This document shows, in pieces, positions 8,089 through 17,084 of a stretch of 64,000 nucleotides of DNA. The DNA comes from Verrucomicrobiota bacterium. Its GTDB lineage: Bacteria; Verrucomicrobiota; Verrucomicrobiia; Verrucomicrobiales; Verrucomicrobiaceae. Positions within the stretch are counted from its first letter, which is position 1. The number at the start of each line of letters is the position of its first letter. Where the stretch lies: assembly GCA_017301975.1 (NCBI GenBank), contig JAFLEI010000022.1:58753-122752 (forward strand), given 5' to 3'. Below the pieces are notes generated by a model. The model was not told the origin of the DNA. It did not search any database and was given only the letters and a program-made list of their open reading frames with translations. The position numbers were made by a program, and so were the translations under genes.

Positions 8089-9504
8089 ATGCGCATTCTC
8101 ATCGCCGGTCTCTTCCACGAGACCCACACCTTTCTCGACGGCCTCACCCCGCTCTCTGATTTTCAAATCCGCCGCGGAGAGGAACTCTGGGCCTCCAAAG
8201 GAGACTCCTCACCCCTCGGCGGTGTGCTGGAATTGGCCGATGAATTCGGCTGGGAGATGATTCCCGCCGCCGACTACCGCGCGCAGCCTTCCGCCATGGT
8301 GGCGGATGAAGTGATTGAGCAGTTCTGGAACGACCTCGCCCCCTATGCCGCCAAGGCCGACTACGACGCCATCTACCTCGTGCTGCATGGTGCCATGGTC
8401 TCCCAAACCATTCTCGATGTGGAAGGCGAGATCCTCCGCCGGCTGCGCACCCTTACCACGGTTCCCATCTTTGGGGTCTTCGATCTGCACGCCAATTTCT
8501 CCCCGCAGATGGCGGCACTGGCCGACTGTTTGGTAGGTTATCGCGAAAATCCGCATACGGACGCACGCGAGGCCGGATTGATCGCAGCGCGTTTGCTCAA
8601 TCGCTGCCTGACCACGGGCCAGCGACCGCACATGCAACTCCAGCAGCCGGGTCTCAACTGGCCGCCGACCGGCACCGGGACGGCGAACGATCCCATGCTG
8701 ACGTTGGAGGCGATGGCGCGGAAGTTTGAAAGTGATTCGCTCTGGGTCATGAACATCGTGGCAGGCTTCAGCTTTGCCGACACCCCGGACACGGGAGTCA
8801 GCTTTGTTGCCTGCACCACGGGGGACGCCACGCAGCAGTTGGAAGAACTCTGCAAGTGCGCGCATGAACTCAACCACCTCGGCCAGATCACCGATCCGCC
8901 GGTGGATGAGGTTCTCGAACAGCTCAAGCCACTGCCAGCGGGCCTGACCGTCCTCGTGGAACCCTCGGACAACATTGGCGGCGGTGCCCCCGGAGATTGC
9001 ACTGGCCTGCTGCGTGCGCTCATTCGCCATGGCATTCCAAATGCGGCCATCTGCATCAGCGATCCGCAGTCCGTCAGCGAGCTCGAAGCCGGCGTACGCA
9101 CCATCCAACTTGGGGGCAAGGGCAGTCGTCTTGATGCGGGCCCGCTGGAGCTCGAAGTGGAGCTCCTTGCGCTCAACGACGGCCGCTTTGAACTTGAAGA
9201 CAAAAACAGCCACCTGGCCAGCATGTGCGGGGATGTGTTCGACATGGGCCGCTGTGCCGTGGTCCGGCATGGGGGACTTACCATTCTCATTACCAGTGTG
9301 AAGACACCGCCTTTTGATCTGGGTCAGTGGCACAGCCAAGGTATTGCGGTTGAGCAGCTTAGCGTGGTTGGAGTCAAGGCCGCCGTGGCGCATCGCCGTG
9401 CCTATGACAAGATTGCGGCCCGCATGCTGTGGGTGGATACACCGGGACCTTGCAGCAGCAATCTGCAGGCGCTGCCATACCGGCATCTGCGGCACGGCCG
9501 GTAG
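8089..9504 (+). CDS. M81-family metallopeptidase (MlrC-like)
   Basis: The 471-aa protein matches the MlrC/M81 family, named after the microcystin-degradation peptidase but widespread in bacteria with unknown peptide substrates. Visible signatures are the N-terminal LIAGLFHETHTF, YLVLHGAMVSQ, FGVFDLHANFS and GYRENPHTDAREAG, whose His and Asp residues supply the likely metal ligands. The C-terminal MlrC region is seen in LVEPSDNIGGGAPGDCTGLL and ILITSVKTPPFDLGQW. There is no signal peptide, so it is probably cytoplasmic. It starts 9 bp after the L,D-transpeptidase stop; a link to peptide recycling is speculation. Confidence 0.9.
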   Translation: MRILIAGLFHETHTFLDGLTPLSDFQIRRGEELWASKGDSSPLGGVLELADEFGWEMIPAADYRAQPSAMVADEVIEQFWNDLAPYAAKADYDAIYLVLHGAMVSQTILDVEGEILRRLRTLTTVPIFGVFDLHANFSPQMAALADCLVGYRENPHTDAREAGLIAARLLNRCLTTGQRPHMQLQQPGLNWPPTGTGTANDPMLTLEAMARKFESDSLWVMNIVAGFSFADTPDTGVSFVACTTGDATQQLEELCKCAHELNHLGQITDPPVDEVLEQLKPLPAGLTVLVEPSDNIGGGAPGDCTGLLRALIRHGIPNAAICISDPQSVSELEAGVRTIQLGGKGSRLDAGPLELEVELLALNDGRFELEDKNSHLASMCGDVFDMGRCAVVRHGGLTILITSVKTPPFDLGQWHSQGIAVEQLSVVGVKAAVAHRRAYDKIAARMLWVDTPGPCSSNLQALPYRHLRHGR

Positions 9505-9559
9505 ATTTACCCCAAGAGGCTGCTCAGTGCAGCGTCATGCGGTGTGATTCCACGCCGCC

Positions 9560-11209
9560 ATGAACTCCAACGATCCTCTCCAGCCGCCCGCCTATCAAGT
9601 GCCACCCGGCTGGGAGAGGTTTCAACCGCCGACTGTGGCTGAACCCGTGGTGCAGGCAGTCTTGGTGGAAGACAGGCCGCCTGCGCCGGCTCGCATTCAA
9701 CCGCGTGCCCCGGCATGGCTGCGCTTCTGGAGGCAAATGGGTGGAGGCTCGCTCATGCTCAGCCTTGCGGTGCATGTGGGGCTGCTGCTGGCGGCGGGGG
9801 TTATTATTGTCGGGACGCAAATGGCGAAGCCGGTGAATGATTTTATTCCGGCGGGGCAAACGCAGGCGAGTGTCGATGCTTCGCGGGATTTGGAACATAA
9901 GGTCAGCATGAAGCATATGAATGCATTGGCGAGAAAGACGCCGCAGACGCGCATTGGGGTGGAAGGGGTTGAGGGAGTGGTGCTGCCTGAGGCAGGGGTG
10001 ATGGAGCTTCCGGAGGCAGGGCATGGAACTGTCAGGCTGATGAGTGCATCCATTGGCAGCAAGTCCCCCGCAGGCATGGAGGGCTCCGCCCCACCGACCA
10101 TGCTGGCGAATTTGCCGAACATGTTTGGTGGGCGCTGCTCGATGCAGAGCAGGCTTGAGAAACTGAGGGAAAATGGAGGCACGGCAGAGTGTGAGATGGC
10201 AGTTTCACGCTCTCTGGCGTGGTTGAAGGGGCAGCAGAACGGGGATGGATCGTGGGGAAGCAGGAACAAGGCGGCGATGACGGGGCTGACGCTGCTATGT
10301 TACCTGGGGCGCTGCGAGACGCCGGATTCGGCGTTCTATGGCGACAATGTGCGCGATGGAATGCTCTATCTGGTGGAGCTGGCGCGGAAGAATCCACATG
10401 GGATTTTAGCGGACAATGTTGTGTCGAATTCCGCAACTTATGAGCACGGAATCGCGACTTACGCGCTTGGCGAAATGTATTCGTTTTACCGGCTGGGGAA
10501 CCGCAGCCTGCCAGGATTGCGCGAGACTTTTGAAAAGGGGGTGCAGATCATCATTGATGAGCAGAACCAGCAGGGGTCCTGGACCTATGGGGGGAAGGAT
10601 GCGGGAATGCCGACTGCTTACAACAAGGACAGCCGGGGGGAGGATTTGTCGGTCAGCGGCTGGCAGTTTCAGGCGCTGAAGGCGGCGAAGCATTCGGGGC
10701 TGAAAATCGCGGGGCTTGATGGGGCGATCAAACGGTGCTGCGATTATCTGGAGTCCAAGCAGACGAAGGATGGTGGGTTTGGGAAAACGAACCGCGATGA
10801 GCATTACAACCAGTGGAGCCTGACTGGGTGCGGGGTGCTGGGGTTGCAGACTCTGGCGCACCATAAGGCGACTCCGGTGAAGAAGGGGATCCGGTTTTTG
10901 CGGGAGTTTCTGGCCAGCGAACCGCTGGACTGGGAGCGCAACTGCAACCTGTACTGCTGGTACTATTACACGCAGGCCTTCTTTCAGGCGGGCGGGGATG
11001 ACTGGAAGTTTTATAACGCGCAATTTCTGCCGCAGATTCTTGGTGCGCAGCAGGCGGACGGCTCCTTCAAACGAGGCCGGCCGAACTGGCCTGCGGGGGA
11101 TGCGGCGGACGCGATTTACCGTCAGTGCCTGTGCACTTTGCAGCTCGAAGTTTATTTCCGTTATCTCAAGGTCGCGGATCGTGATGAGCCGTCGGTTTTT
11201 GAACGGTGA
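9560..11209 (+). CDS. Prenyltransferase/squalene-oxidase-repeat protein with N-terminal membrane anchor
   Basis: The 549-aa protein has a Pro-rich N-terminus (QPPAYQVPPGWERFQPP), one membrane span at about residues 58-82 (LMLSLAVHVGLLLAAGVIIV), a linker, and then alpha/alpha-toroid repeats from about residue 210: SLAWLKGQQNGDGSWG, QQGSWTYGGKDAG, YLESKQTKDGGFGKT and QQADGSFKRG. These QxxDGSW-type repeats are shared by terpene cyclases and prenyltransferases. No DXDD cyclase motif is evident, and PVC bacteria have many such membrane-tethered proteins of unknown function. It precedes the cbb3 cluster by 132 bp, and the spacer contains its own putative regulatory site. Confidence 0.8.
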   Translation: MNSNDPLQPPAYQVPPGWERFQPPTVAEPVVQAVLVEDRPPAPARIQPRAPAWLRFWRQMGGGSLMLSLAVHVGLLLAAGVIIVGTQMAKPVNDFIPAGQTQASVDASRDLEHKVSMKHMNALARKTPQTRIGVEGVEGVVLPEAGVMELPEAGHGTVRLMSASIGSKSPAGMEGSAPPTMLANLPNMFGGRCSMQSRLEKLRENGGTAECEMAVSRSLAWLKGQQNGDGSWGSRNKAAMTGLTLLCYLGRCETPDSAFYGDNVRDGMLYLVELARKNPHGILADNVVSNSATYEHGIATYALGEMYSFYRLGNRSLPGLRETFEKGVQIIIDEQNQQGSWTYGGKDAGMPTAYNKDSRGEDLSVSGWQFQALKAAKHSGLKIAGLDGAIKRCCDYLESKQTKDGGFGKTNRDEHYNQWSLTGCGVLGLQTLAHHKATPVKKGIRFLREFLASEPLDWERNCNLYCWYYYTQAFFQAGGDDWKFYNAQFLPQILGAQQADGSFKRGRPNWPAGDAADAIYRQCLCTLQLEVYFRYLKVADRDEPSVFER

Positions 11210-11232
11210 TCGGTGCCGAAAGTGTGCAGGGA

Positions 11233-11248
11233 TTGTGTCATGTCACAA
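11233..11248. promoter_or_regulatory. Putative Crp/Fnr-family operator upstream of the cbb3 cluster
   Basis: TTGTGTCATGTCACAA is a near-perfect inverted repeat that reads as TGTGT-N4-TCACA. That is the 5-4-5 layout of Fnr/Crp-family sites, although the half-sites are not the canonical TTGAT. It lies about 94 bp before the first small gene of the oxidase cluster. Fnr-type control of cbb3 oxidases is established in other bacteria; its use here is inference. Confidence 0.4.
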
Positions 11249-11341
11249 GATCGGGTGAGGCATTACCAAGGGGGGGGGAGCGAGGGGGGGTAATCTGCGC
11301 TTCTGTGAGTCCAGCGAGAGCCTGATGCTCCGCGGCCCCTT

Positions 11342-11536
11342 ATGGAAGTATTCGCAGTCACCATCTTCGTCAGCCTGATGTTCGCCGTCTTGTTTGCGGC
11401 CCTGTATCTGGCTGAGCGGGGGCAGAGGCGGCGGGGCAGCATCGAGCAAGATGCGCTGCTGCCACTCGACGAACCTGAGGGCACTCGCGTGACCGTGCCT
11501 GCACACCTTTCCCAGCATTCCCTTTCCCATGACTAG
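11342..11536 (+). CDS. Small single-span membrane protein, CcoS-like
   Basis: The 64-aa protein opens the cbb3 cluster. An N-terminal transmembrane helix (VTIFVSLMFAVLFAALYLAE) is followed by GQRRRGSIEQDALLPLDEPEG. The layout (short helix, GQ motif, acidic tail) resembles the oxidase maturation protein CcoS, which is needed for cofactor insertion into CcoN, but identity is too low to be sure from reading alone. Its last 8 nt overlap the ccoNO start, so the two are translationally coupled. A strikingly G-rich stretch (about 11270-11288) lies just upstream. If it is not CcoS, it is a cluster-specific small subunit. Confidence 0.6.
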   Translation: MEVFAVTIFVSLMFAVLFAALYLAERGQRRRGSIEQDALLPLDEPEGTRVTVPAHLSQHSLSHD

Positions 11537-13913
11537 CACCGCAGCCTCCAAAGTACCCATTGAATTCAACGACAAAGTCGTGCGCCAGTTTATGCTGGCC
11601 TCGATCATCTTCGGCGTCGTTGCCATGCTTGCCGGCGTGTTCATCGCCAGCCAGCTTAACTTCCACCAGCTCAACCTCGCGGAATGGCTGACCTTCGGGC
11701 GCCTGCGCCCGCTGCACACGAATGCAGCGATCTTCGCGTTTGTGGGGAACATGATGTTCGCAGGCATCTACTATTCCACGCAGCGTCTGTGCAAGTGCCG
11801 CATGGGCAATGACACGCTGAGCGCGATCCACTTCTGGGGCTGGCAGCTCATCATCGTGGCGGCGGCGATCACGCTGCCGCTGGGACTTTCACGCGGCAAG
11901 GAATACGCCGAGCTGATCTGGCCGATCAACGTGGCTGTGGCGGTGATCTGGGTGGTGTTTGCGGTGAACTTCTTCCTGACGCTGCACAAGCGCAATGAGC
12001 CCAGCCTTTATGTGGCGCTGTGGTTCTACATCGCCACGATTGTGACGGTGGCGATGCTCTACATCGTCAACCATCTCTCCATTCCCACGAGCTGGACGCA
12101 CAGCTACGGCATCTTTGGCGGTGTGCAGGATGGTCTGGTGCAGTGGTGGTATGGGCACAACGCCGTGGCCTTCTTCCTGACGACGCCGATCCTCGGCATC
12201 ATGTATTACTTCCTGCCGAAGGCGGCGGAACGTCCGGTGTATTCCTACCGTCTGTCGATTGTGCATTTCTGGTCGCTGGTGTTCCTCTACATCTGGGCGG
12301 GCCCGCATCATCTGCTGAACACGGCGCTGCCGAAGTGGCTGCAGATGCTGGGCATGTTCTTCAGCCTGATGCTGTGGGCGCCGAGCTGGGGCGGGATGCT
12401 CAACGGCCTGCTCACGCTGCGTGGTGCATGGGACAAGCTGCGCACAGATCCGGTGATCAAGTTCTTCATCGCCGGTGTGACCTTTTATGGCATGGCCACC
12501 TTTGAAGGGCCGCTGCTTTCCATCCGCGCGGTGAATTCGCTCTCCCATTACTCGGACTGGACGATCGGCCATGTGCACGCGGGGGCTCTTGGCTGGAATG
12601 GCTTCATGGCCGCAGGCATGTTTTACTGGCTGGCACCGCGCCTGTGGAACACGAAGCTGCATTCCATCGCGCTGGCGAACTTCCACTTCTGGATCGGCAC
12701 GCTGGGCATCCTGCTGTATGTGGTGGCGATGTGGATCAGCGGCATCATGCAGGGGCTGATGCTGAACCAGGTCACTGCGGACGGGCTGGCGGTGAAGAAC
12801 ACCTTTCTGGACACGCTGCAGGCGATCCGGCCTCTGATGGGTCTGCGCATCATCGGTGGCGGCATGTTCCTGCTGGGCTGGATCGTGATGTGTGTCAATC
12901 TGTGGAAGACCATCCGCTCCGGCACGCCGGTGAACGAGGTGCGTGAAGTGGCGGTGCTGCAGCGCGGCGGCACGGACACGATGGGAGTGAAGGAAACTTT
13001 CTTCAACGACCCCACGGCCTGCACCTTTGGCGCGATGTTGCTGGTCTTTGGCTGGATCTTTCTCCCGCCAGGCGCTGACATCGCCTCTCTTGTCTGCGCA
13101 ATCGTCTTCGGTTTCCTTGCGGTGCGCCGCTTCCAGAAGACGAGCCACACATGGGCTCTCTGGTATGACAGCCTGCTGCACAACTACCTCCCATTCACGG
13201 TGCTGACGTTTGTGGCCGTGGTGATCGGCGGTCTGATCCAGATCATCCCGACCGTGACGGTGAACAGTGCGAAGAACGTGGAAGACCGCATCCAGAAGCT
13301 GTATGAGCCGCTGGAACTCGCAGGCCGCGACATCTACGTGAGCGAAGGCTGCTACAACTGCCACTCCCAAATGATCCGCACGCTGGTCCCGGATGTGATG
13401 CGCTACGGTGACTACTCCCGCCTTGGAGAGAGCATTTATGACCATCCGTTCCAGTGGGGTTCCAAGCGCACCGGTCCGGACCTGGCACGTGAAGGCGGGC
13501 AGCGCCCTGACTCCTGGCACTACGAGCATCTGATGGATCCGCGCTCGATGTCCCCGATGTCCAACATGCCGCCGTATGCGCACCTGAATACAAAGCCGTT
13601 TGACCAGAAAACCCTTCCCAGAAAGATCGCCGTGCTGCGTCAGCTGGGCGTGCCTTATCCACCGATGGATGGGACGGAGATCAAGATGAAGGCGCTGGAG
13701 CAGGGTGTGAAGATCGCCACCGAGCTGAAGAAGTCGAACATCGTGGTGCGGCCTGACAGCGAGATGGTGGCGGTGATCGCCTACCTGCAGAAGCTCGGCC
13801 AGTTCGAGCAGCCTGCGGTGGAGGAAGCGCTCGCGAAAAAAGGCCAGGGAGTGCCATTCCCCCTCAGTCCGATCATTCCTGACAACGGCCGCCGGGCCAA
13901 CGGTGCCGAGTAA
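11529..13913 (+). CDS. ccoNO: cbb3-type cytochrome c oxidase, fused subunits I and II (CcoN-CcoO)
   Basis: One 794-aa frame encodes both oxidase subunits. Residues 1 to about 500 are CcoN, the proton-pumping haem-copper core: LHTNAAIFAF supplies a low-spin haem histidine, YGHNAVAFFLT and AGPHHLLNT supply the CuB-site residues, and IGHVHAGALGWNGF supplies haem ligands. From about residue 560 an anchor helix (TVLTFVAVVIGGLIQIIP) leads into CcoO, with the haem c motif CYNCH at 608-612 followed by MIRTL and GPDLAREGG. CcoN and CcoO are separate proteins in Proteobacteria; fusions are known in Bacteroidetes and Verrucomicrobia. It works in the cytoplasmic membrane, reducing O2 at low oxygen. Confidence 0.95.
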   Translation: MTSTAASKVPIEFNDKVVRQFMLASIIFGVVAMLAGVFIASQLNFHQLNLAEWLTFGRLRPLHTNAAIFAFVGNMMFAGIYYSTQRLCKCRMGNDTLSAIHFWGWQLIIVAAAITLPLGLSRGKEYAELIWPINVAVAVIWVVFAVNFFLTLHKRNEPSLYVALWFYIATIVTVAMLYIVNHLSIPTSWTHSYGIFGGVQDGLVQWWYGHNAVAFFLTTPILGIMYYFLPKAAERPVYSYRLSIVHFWSLVFLYIWAGPHHLLNTALPKWLQMLGMFFSLMLWAPSWGGMLNGLLTLRGAWDKLRTDPVIKFFIAGVTFYGMATFEGPLLSIRAVNSLSHYSDWTIGHVHAGALGWNGFMAAGMFYWLAPRLWNTKLHSIALANFHFWIGTLGILLYVVAMWISGIMQGLMLNQVTADGLAVKNTFLDTLQAIRPLMGLRIIGGGMFLLGWIVMCVNLWKTIRSGTPVNEVREVAVLQRGGTDTMGVKETFFNDPTACTFGAMLLVFGWIFLPPGADIASLVCAIVFGFLAVRRFQKTSHTWALWYDSLLHNYLPFTVLTFVAVVIGGLIQIIPTVTVNSAKNVEDRIQKLYEPLELAGRDIYVSEGCYNCHSQMIRTLVPDVMRYGDYSRLGESIYDHPFQWGSKRTGPDLAREGGQRPDSWHYEHLMDPRSMSPMSNMPPYAHLNTKPFDQKTLPRKIAVLRQLGVPYPPMDGTEIKMKALEQGVKIATELKKSNIVVRPDSEMVAVIAYLQKLGQFEQPAVEEALAKKGQGVPFPLSPIIPDNGRRANGAE

Positions 13914-13934
13914 CCCCACGCCCCCAATCAGCTC

Positions 13935-14087
13935 ATGTACAAGCGCATCATTTACGAAAACTGGCACCTGGTTGTGCCCGTCATCTCCTTCGCCACCACC
14001 GTGCTGGTCTTCGGCATCATGACCCTTCGCGGCATGCTGCTGCGCAGAGACAAGGCCGAGCACATGTCACGTCTGCCACTCGAATAA
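13935..14087 (+). CDS. ccoQ: CcoQ-like small cbb3 oxidase subunit
   Basis: A 50-aa protein starting at ATG 13935 lies between ccoNO and ccoP with gaps of 21 and 11 bp. It has one membrane span (LVVPVISFATTVLVFGIMTL) followed by a basic, polar tail (LLRRDKAEHMSRL). Size, topology and position match CcoQ/FixQ, which stabilises the cbb3 complex. Sequence conservation in this family is weak, so the assignment relies mainly on context. Confidence 0.72.
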   Translation: MYKRIIYENWHLVVPVISFATTVLVFGIMTLRGMLLRRDKAEHMSRLPLE

Positions 14088-14098
14088 ACTCTCCCGCC

Positions 14099-14767
14099 AT
14101 GGACCCCAAGAAGCCATCCCCCAACAACGAGCCCCAACTTCGCGATCATATCTACGACGGCATTCAGGAGTATGATCAGAAGCTGCCGAACTGGTGGCTG
14201 TTCACCCTCTACATCGCCATTGCCTGGTTTGTGGTTCACTGGCTGTGCTACTACCAGCTTGGTCTGGGCAGCAGCGACACCGTCGTGATCGACAAGGCCA
14301 TGGCCGAGATGCAAACGGCGCGTGACAAGCAGATGGAAAGCATCAGCGACGAGCAGCTCTGGGCGCTGTCCCGTGATCCTGCTGCGGTGGAGGCCGGCAA
14401 GGCCACCTTCATGACACCCGGCATGTGCGTGACCTGCCATGGGCCGGATCTGAGCGGCATGCTGAGCGGCGCGAAGCTGCCGGGCCTGCCCTTGAACGAC
14501 CAGGAATGGAAGCATGGCGGCAAGCCGACGGAGATCTTCAAGATCGTGCGCAAAGGCTCGCCCGACATCACGAAAGGCATGGCGGCCTGGGAACTGGTGC
14601 TGGGCATGAAGCGAGTGAGCGAGGTGGTGGCCTTTGTGCTGAGCCATCACAAGGAAGGCGAGCCGATCACACGCGCCGCCGATTCACCCGGAGCGACACC
14701 CGCCGCAGCAACCACTGCCGCCCCCGCCCCTGCCGCCGCTGCGACACCAGCGCCTGCTGCCAAATAG
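14099..14767 (+). CDS. ccoP: cbb3 oxidase cytochrome c subunit CcoP, single-haem form
   Basis: The 222-aa protein has an N-terminal CcoP-type region (HIYDGIQEYDQKLPNWWLF), one membrane span (TLYIAIAWFVVHWLCYY) and a periplasmic cytochrome c domain. Only one CxxCH motif is present (Cys110-Cys113-His114 in MCVTCHG), with a likely Met ligand in ITKGMAAW. Textbook CcoP has two haems c, so this is a reduced form. The last 30 residues are almost only Ala, Pro and Thr and are probably a flexible tail. It delivers electrons from soluble cytochrome c to the CcoNO fusion. It lies between ccoQ and ccoG. Confidence 0.9.
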   Translation: MDPKKPSPNNEPQLRDHIYDGIQEYDQKLPNWWLFTLYIAIAWFVVHWLCYYQLGLGSSDTVVIDKAMAEMQTARDKQMESISDEQLWALSRDPAAVEAGKATFMTPGMCVTCHGPDLSGMLSGAKLPGLPLNDQEWKHGGKPTEIFKIVRKGSPDITKGMAAWELVLGMKRVSEVVAFVLSHHKEGEPITRAADSPGATPAAATTAAPAPAAAATPAPAAK

Positions 14768-14782
14768 CTGCAAGGAGTCACC

Positions 14783-16216
14783 ATGCCACTGAACCCACTG
14801 AACCTCGTTTCGCTCGGCTCCATCAATGAAGATGGAAGCAAGAAGACACTGCACCCGGCCGATGTGTCCGGGAAGTTCACGCGGGGCCGGCGACTGGTGG
14901 CTCTGGTGCTGCTCATCACCTATGTGGCGCTGCCGTGGATTCCGGTGAACGGTTTCCCTGCGGTGTTTCTGGATGTGCTGAACCGCCGCTTTCACTTCAT
15001 GGGGCTGACGCTGGCGGTGCAGGATCTGTGGGTGGGGTTCTTCCTTGTCACCGGCCTGGGGTTCTCACTGTTTTACGTCACCGCATTGTTTGGGCGCGTG
15101 TGGTGCGGGTGGACCTGCCCCTACACGGTGTTTCTGGAGCACATCTACCGCCGAATCGAGAGGCTGGTGGATGGAGATGCCTCAGCACGGCGCAAGCTGG
15201 ACGCGGCACCATGGACGGCGGGAAAGATCGCGCGGAGAGTCACCAAGCACGGGCTGTACATTCTCTCCTCGCTCATCATTGCGCACATTTTCCTGAGCTA
15301 CTTTGTGTCGCTGGAGAAGCTGTATGAGATGATGCACCATTCGCCCCAGGCGCATGCCATCGCGTTTGGTGTGGTGATGTTTCTCACGGCCGGGCTGTAT
15401 GGGGCGTTTAGCTGGTTTCGTGAGCAGTTCTGCGTGATCATGTGCCCGTATGGCCGCATGCAGTCGGCGCTGGTGGACGACCATACGATCAATGTGGGCT
15501 ACGACAAAAAGCGCGGTGAACCGCGTGGCAAGGCGGGGACCACCGGAGCAGGGGACTGCGTGAACTGCCTGCGCTGCGTGCAGGTGTGCCCCACGGGCAT
15601 CGACATCCGCAACGGGCTGCAGCTTGAGTGCATCGGCTGCGCCGCGTGCGTGGACGCGTGCGACACGATCATGACGAAGCTGGGGCGGAAGCCCGGTCTG
15701 GTGCGGTATTCCTCCCTGACTGCGTTTGAAGGAGGCAAGACGCGGCTGATCCGCCCGCGCATCATTTTGTATACCGGGCTGCTGTTTCTCGGGGTCGCGG
15801 TGTTTGCTTTTTCGGCGAGCCGGATCGAGCCGATGCGCGCCAACGTGCTGCGCATGCAGGGCTCGCCTTATTATGTGACGAACCACATCGTGCGGAACCA
15901 GTTTCTGGTGCGGCTGATCAACAAACGCAACGAGCCGCGCACCTTCAAGCTGGCCTTGGAAGGAGAGCTGCCAGCAGGACTGGCCGCTGCGGGGGCGGAT
16001 GCGCCGATCACCATCGCCGCGCAAGGCGAGGAGCTGAAGCCGCTGATGATCACGCTGCCGGAAGCCGCCTTCAAGGCTCCGTTCAAGCTCAGCATCAGCA
16101 TCACTGATACGAAGGATGGCAAAACCTACCGCACCAAGCCTTTCGAGTTTACCGGCCCTGACGCAACCCTGAAATCCAATGACTACCTCGACCCCAGCCA
16201 ATATCTGCAAAAGTGA
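14783..16216 (+). CDS. ccoG: Cytochrome c oxidase accessory protein CcoG
   Basis: The 477-aa polyferredoxin-like membrane protein is required for copper delivery to cbb3 oxidase; in studied bacteria it reduces Cu(II). Visible features are several membrane spans, the CGWTCPYTVFLEHIYRRIE motif near residue 110, FREQFCVIMCPYGRMQ, and a 2[4Fe-4S] ferredoxin region, CVNCLRCVQVCPTGIDIRNG then CIGCAACVDACD, around residues 257-293. The C-terminal third is an Ig-like IG_FixG domain (NKRNEPRTFKLALEGELP). It begins 15 bp after ccoP and its end overlaps the next small gene. Confidence 0.95.
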   Translation: MPLNPLNLVSLGSINEDGSKKTLHPADVSGKFTRGRRLVALVLLITYVALPWIPVNGFPAVFLDVLNRRFHFMGLTLAVQDLWVGFFLVTGLGFSLFYVTALFGRVWCGWTCPYTVFLEHIYRRIERLVDGDASARRKLDAAPWTAGKIARRVTKHGLYILSSLIIAHIFLSYFVSLEKLYEMMHHSPQAHAIAFGVVMFLTAGLYGAFSWFREQFCVIMCPYGRMQSALVDDHTINVGYDKKRGEPRGKAGTTGAGDCVNCLRCVQVCPTGIDIRNGLQLECIGCAACVDACDTIMTKLGRKPGLVRYSSLTAFEGGKTRLIRPRIILYTGLLFLGVAVFAFSASRIEPMRANVLRMQGSPYYVTNHIVRNQFLVRLINKRNEPRTFKLALEGELPAGLAAAGADAPITIAAQGEELKPLMITLPEAAFKAPFKLSISITDTKDGKTYRTKPFEFTGPDATLKSNDYLDPSQYLQK

Positions 16217-16361
16217 AACTTTGGGCTGCATCGCGAGCCGGCCGTGGCTGTGGGTGGTGCTGGCCTTTGTGGTGCTGCTCAGTGCATGGAGCGTGCTGTT
16301 TTACATCGCGCTGAACAATCAGCCGGAGGTTGTGCCGCTGAAGCATCTGATACCGGCATGA
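16179..16361 (+). CDS. 60-aa membrane protein in the CcoH/FixH position
   Basis: A short frame overlaps the end of ccoG by 38 nt and the start of the SafE-like gene by 4 nt (ATGA). One membrane span (WLWVVLAFVVLLSAWSVLFYI) is followed by ALNNQPEVVPLKHLIPA. FixH/CcoH sits at this place in classical clusters (ccoG-ccoH-ccoI) but is about 150 aa with a periplasmic domain that is absent here. It may be a minimal CcoH or an unrelated small subunit. The tight overlaps on both sides support it as a real gene. Confidence 0.68.
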   Translation: MTTSTPANICKSETLGCIASRPWLWVVLAFVVLLSAWSVLFYIALNNQPEVVPLKHLIPA

Positions 16362-17050
16362 TGCAGATCGACACCAGCGCCGCAGCCTTTGTGGCCGGCA
16401 TTGTCACGAGCGTCCATTGTGTGGGCATGTGCGGGCCGCTGTCGTGTTCGTGGGCGATCTCGTCCAAAGGCAGTGGATTTATGCGGAGCACGGCGCTGTA
16501 CCACACGGGGCGGATGATTTCGTATGGAGCGGCGGGAGCGATCGCCGGAGCGATCGGAGCGGTGCCGCTGGCGTTTTTTCAGCATGGAGCCGGCATGGTG
16601 CTGCCATGGCTTTTGGTACTGGCCTTTGCGTGCGTGGGTCTTGGGCTGGATGCCTGGCTGCCGAAGCCGCACTTTCTCTCTGCCGGACTGCGCCGGGTGC
16701 AGACGGCGGCGTTTCAAATGAAGAGCACATGGCGCGCCGCGATTCTTGGGCTGGCGACGCCGCTGCTGCCGTGCGGGCCGCTGTACATGATGCTGGCGCT
16801 GGCCTCGGCGAATGGCAGTGCGGTGAAGGGCTCTGGATTTGCAGTGGCCTTTGGCCTGGGCACGCTGCCGCTGCTGTTTCTGGCGCAGACCCAGCTTCAT
16901 TTGATGGGTGGCAAGATGCAGCCTGCGACGATGCGGAAGGTGCAGCGAGGGCTGGCGCTGGTGACGGCGGTGGTTCTGGCGTGGAGGCTGAGGGATACGC
17001 TGGACTTTGGGAGCAGTGCGGCGGCGAGCTGCTGCCATGCGATGAACTGA
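16358..17050 (+). CDS. SafE/TauE-type membrane protein linked to cbb3 assembly
   Basis: The 230-aa reading starts at ATG 16358 (or 16361) and is coupled to the preceding 60-aa gene. Multiple hydrophobic segments and the signatures SVHCVGMCGPL near the N-terminus and TPLLPCGPLYMMLALA in the middle place it in the sulfite exporter TauE/SafE-like family commonly found in cco loci. The paired Cys-Met motifs suggest copper handling, and the protein ends CCHAMN, another possible metal site. A role in copper supply to the oxidase is inferred. About 500 bp of repeat-rich spacer separates it from the copper ATPase. Confidence 0.88.
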   Translation: MMQIDTSAAAFVAGIVTSVHCVGMCGPLSCSWAISSKGSGFMRSTALYHTGRMISYGAAGAIAGAIGAVPLAFFQHGAGMVLPWLLVLAFACVGLGLDAWLPKPHFLSAGLRRVQTAAFQMKSTWRAAILGLATPLLPCGPLYMMLALASANGSAVKGSGFAVAFGLGTLPLLFLAQTQLHLMGGKMQPATMRKVQRGLALVTAVVLAWRLRDTLDFGSSAAASCCHAMN

Positions 17051-17084
17051 TACTTGATGCTATGAGGACATTTAATCGAGGCAT

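Noticed and set aside
16244..16357. N-terminal extension of the SafE-like protein
   Set aside because: It would overlap the 60-aa gene in another frame; the ATGA overlap start at 16358 directly precedes the first membrane segment.
16179..16361. Calling the 60-aa protein FixH/CcoH
   Set aside because: Only position and one membrane span agree; the periplasmic FixH domain is missing.
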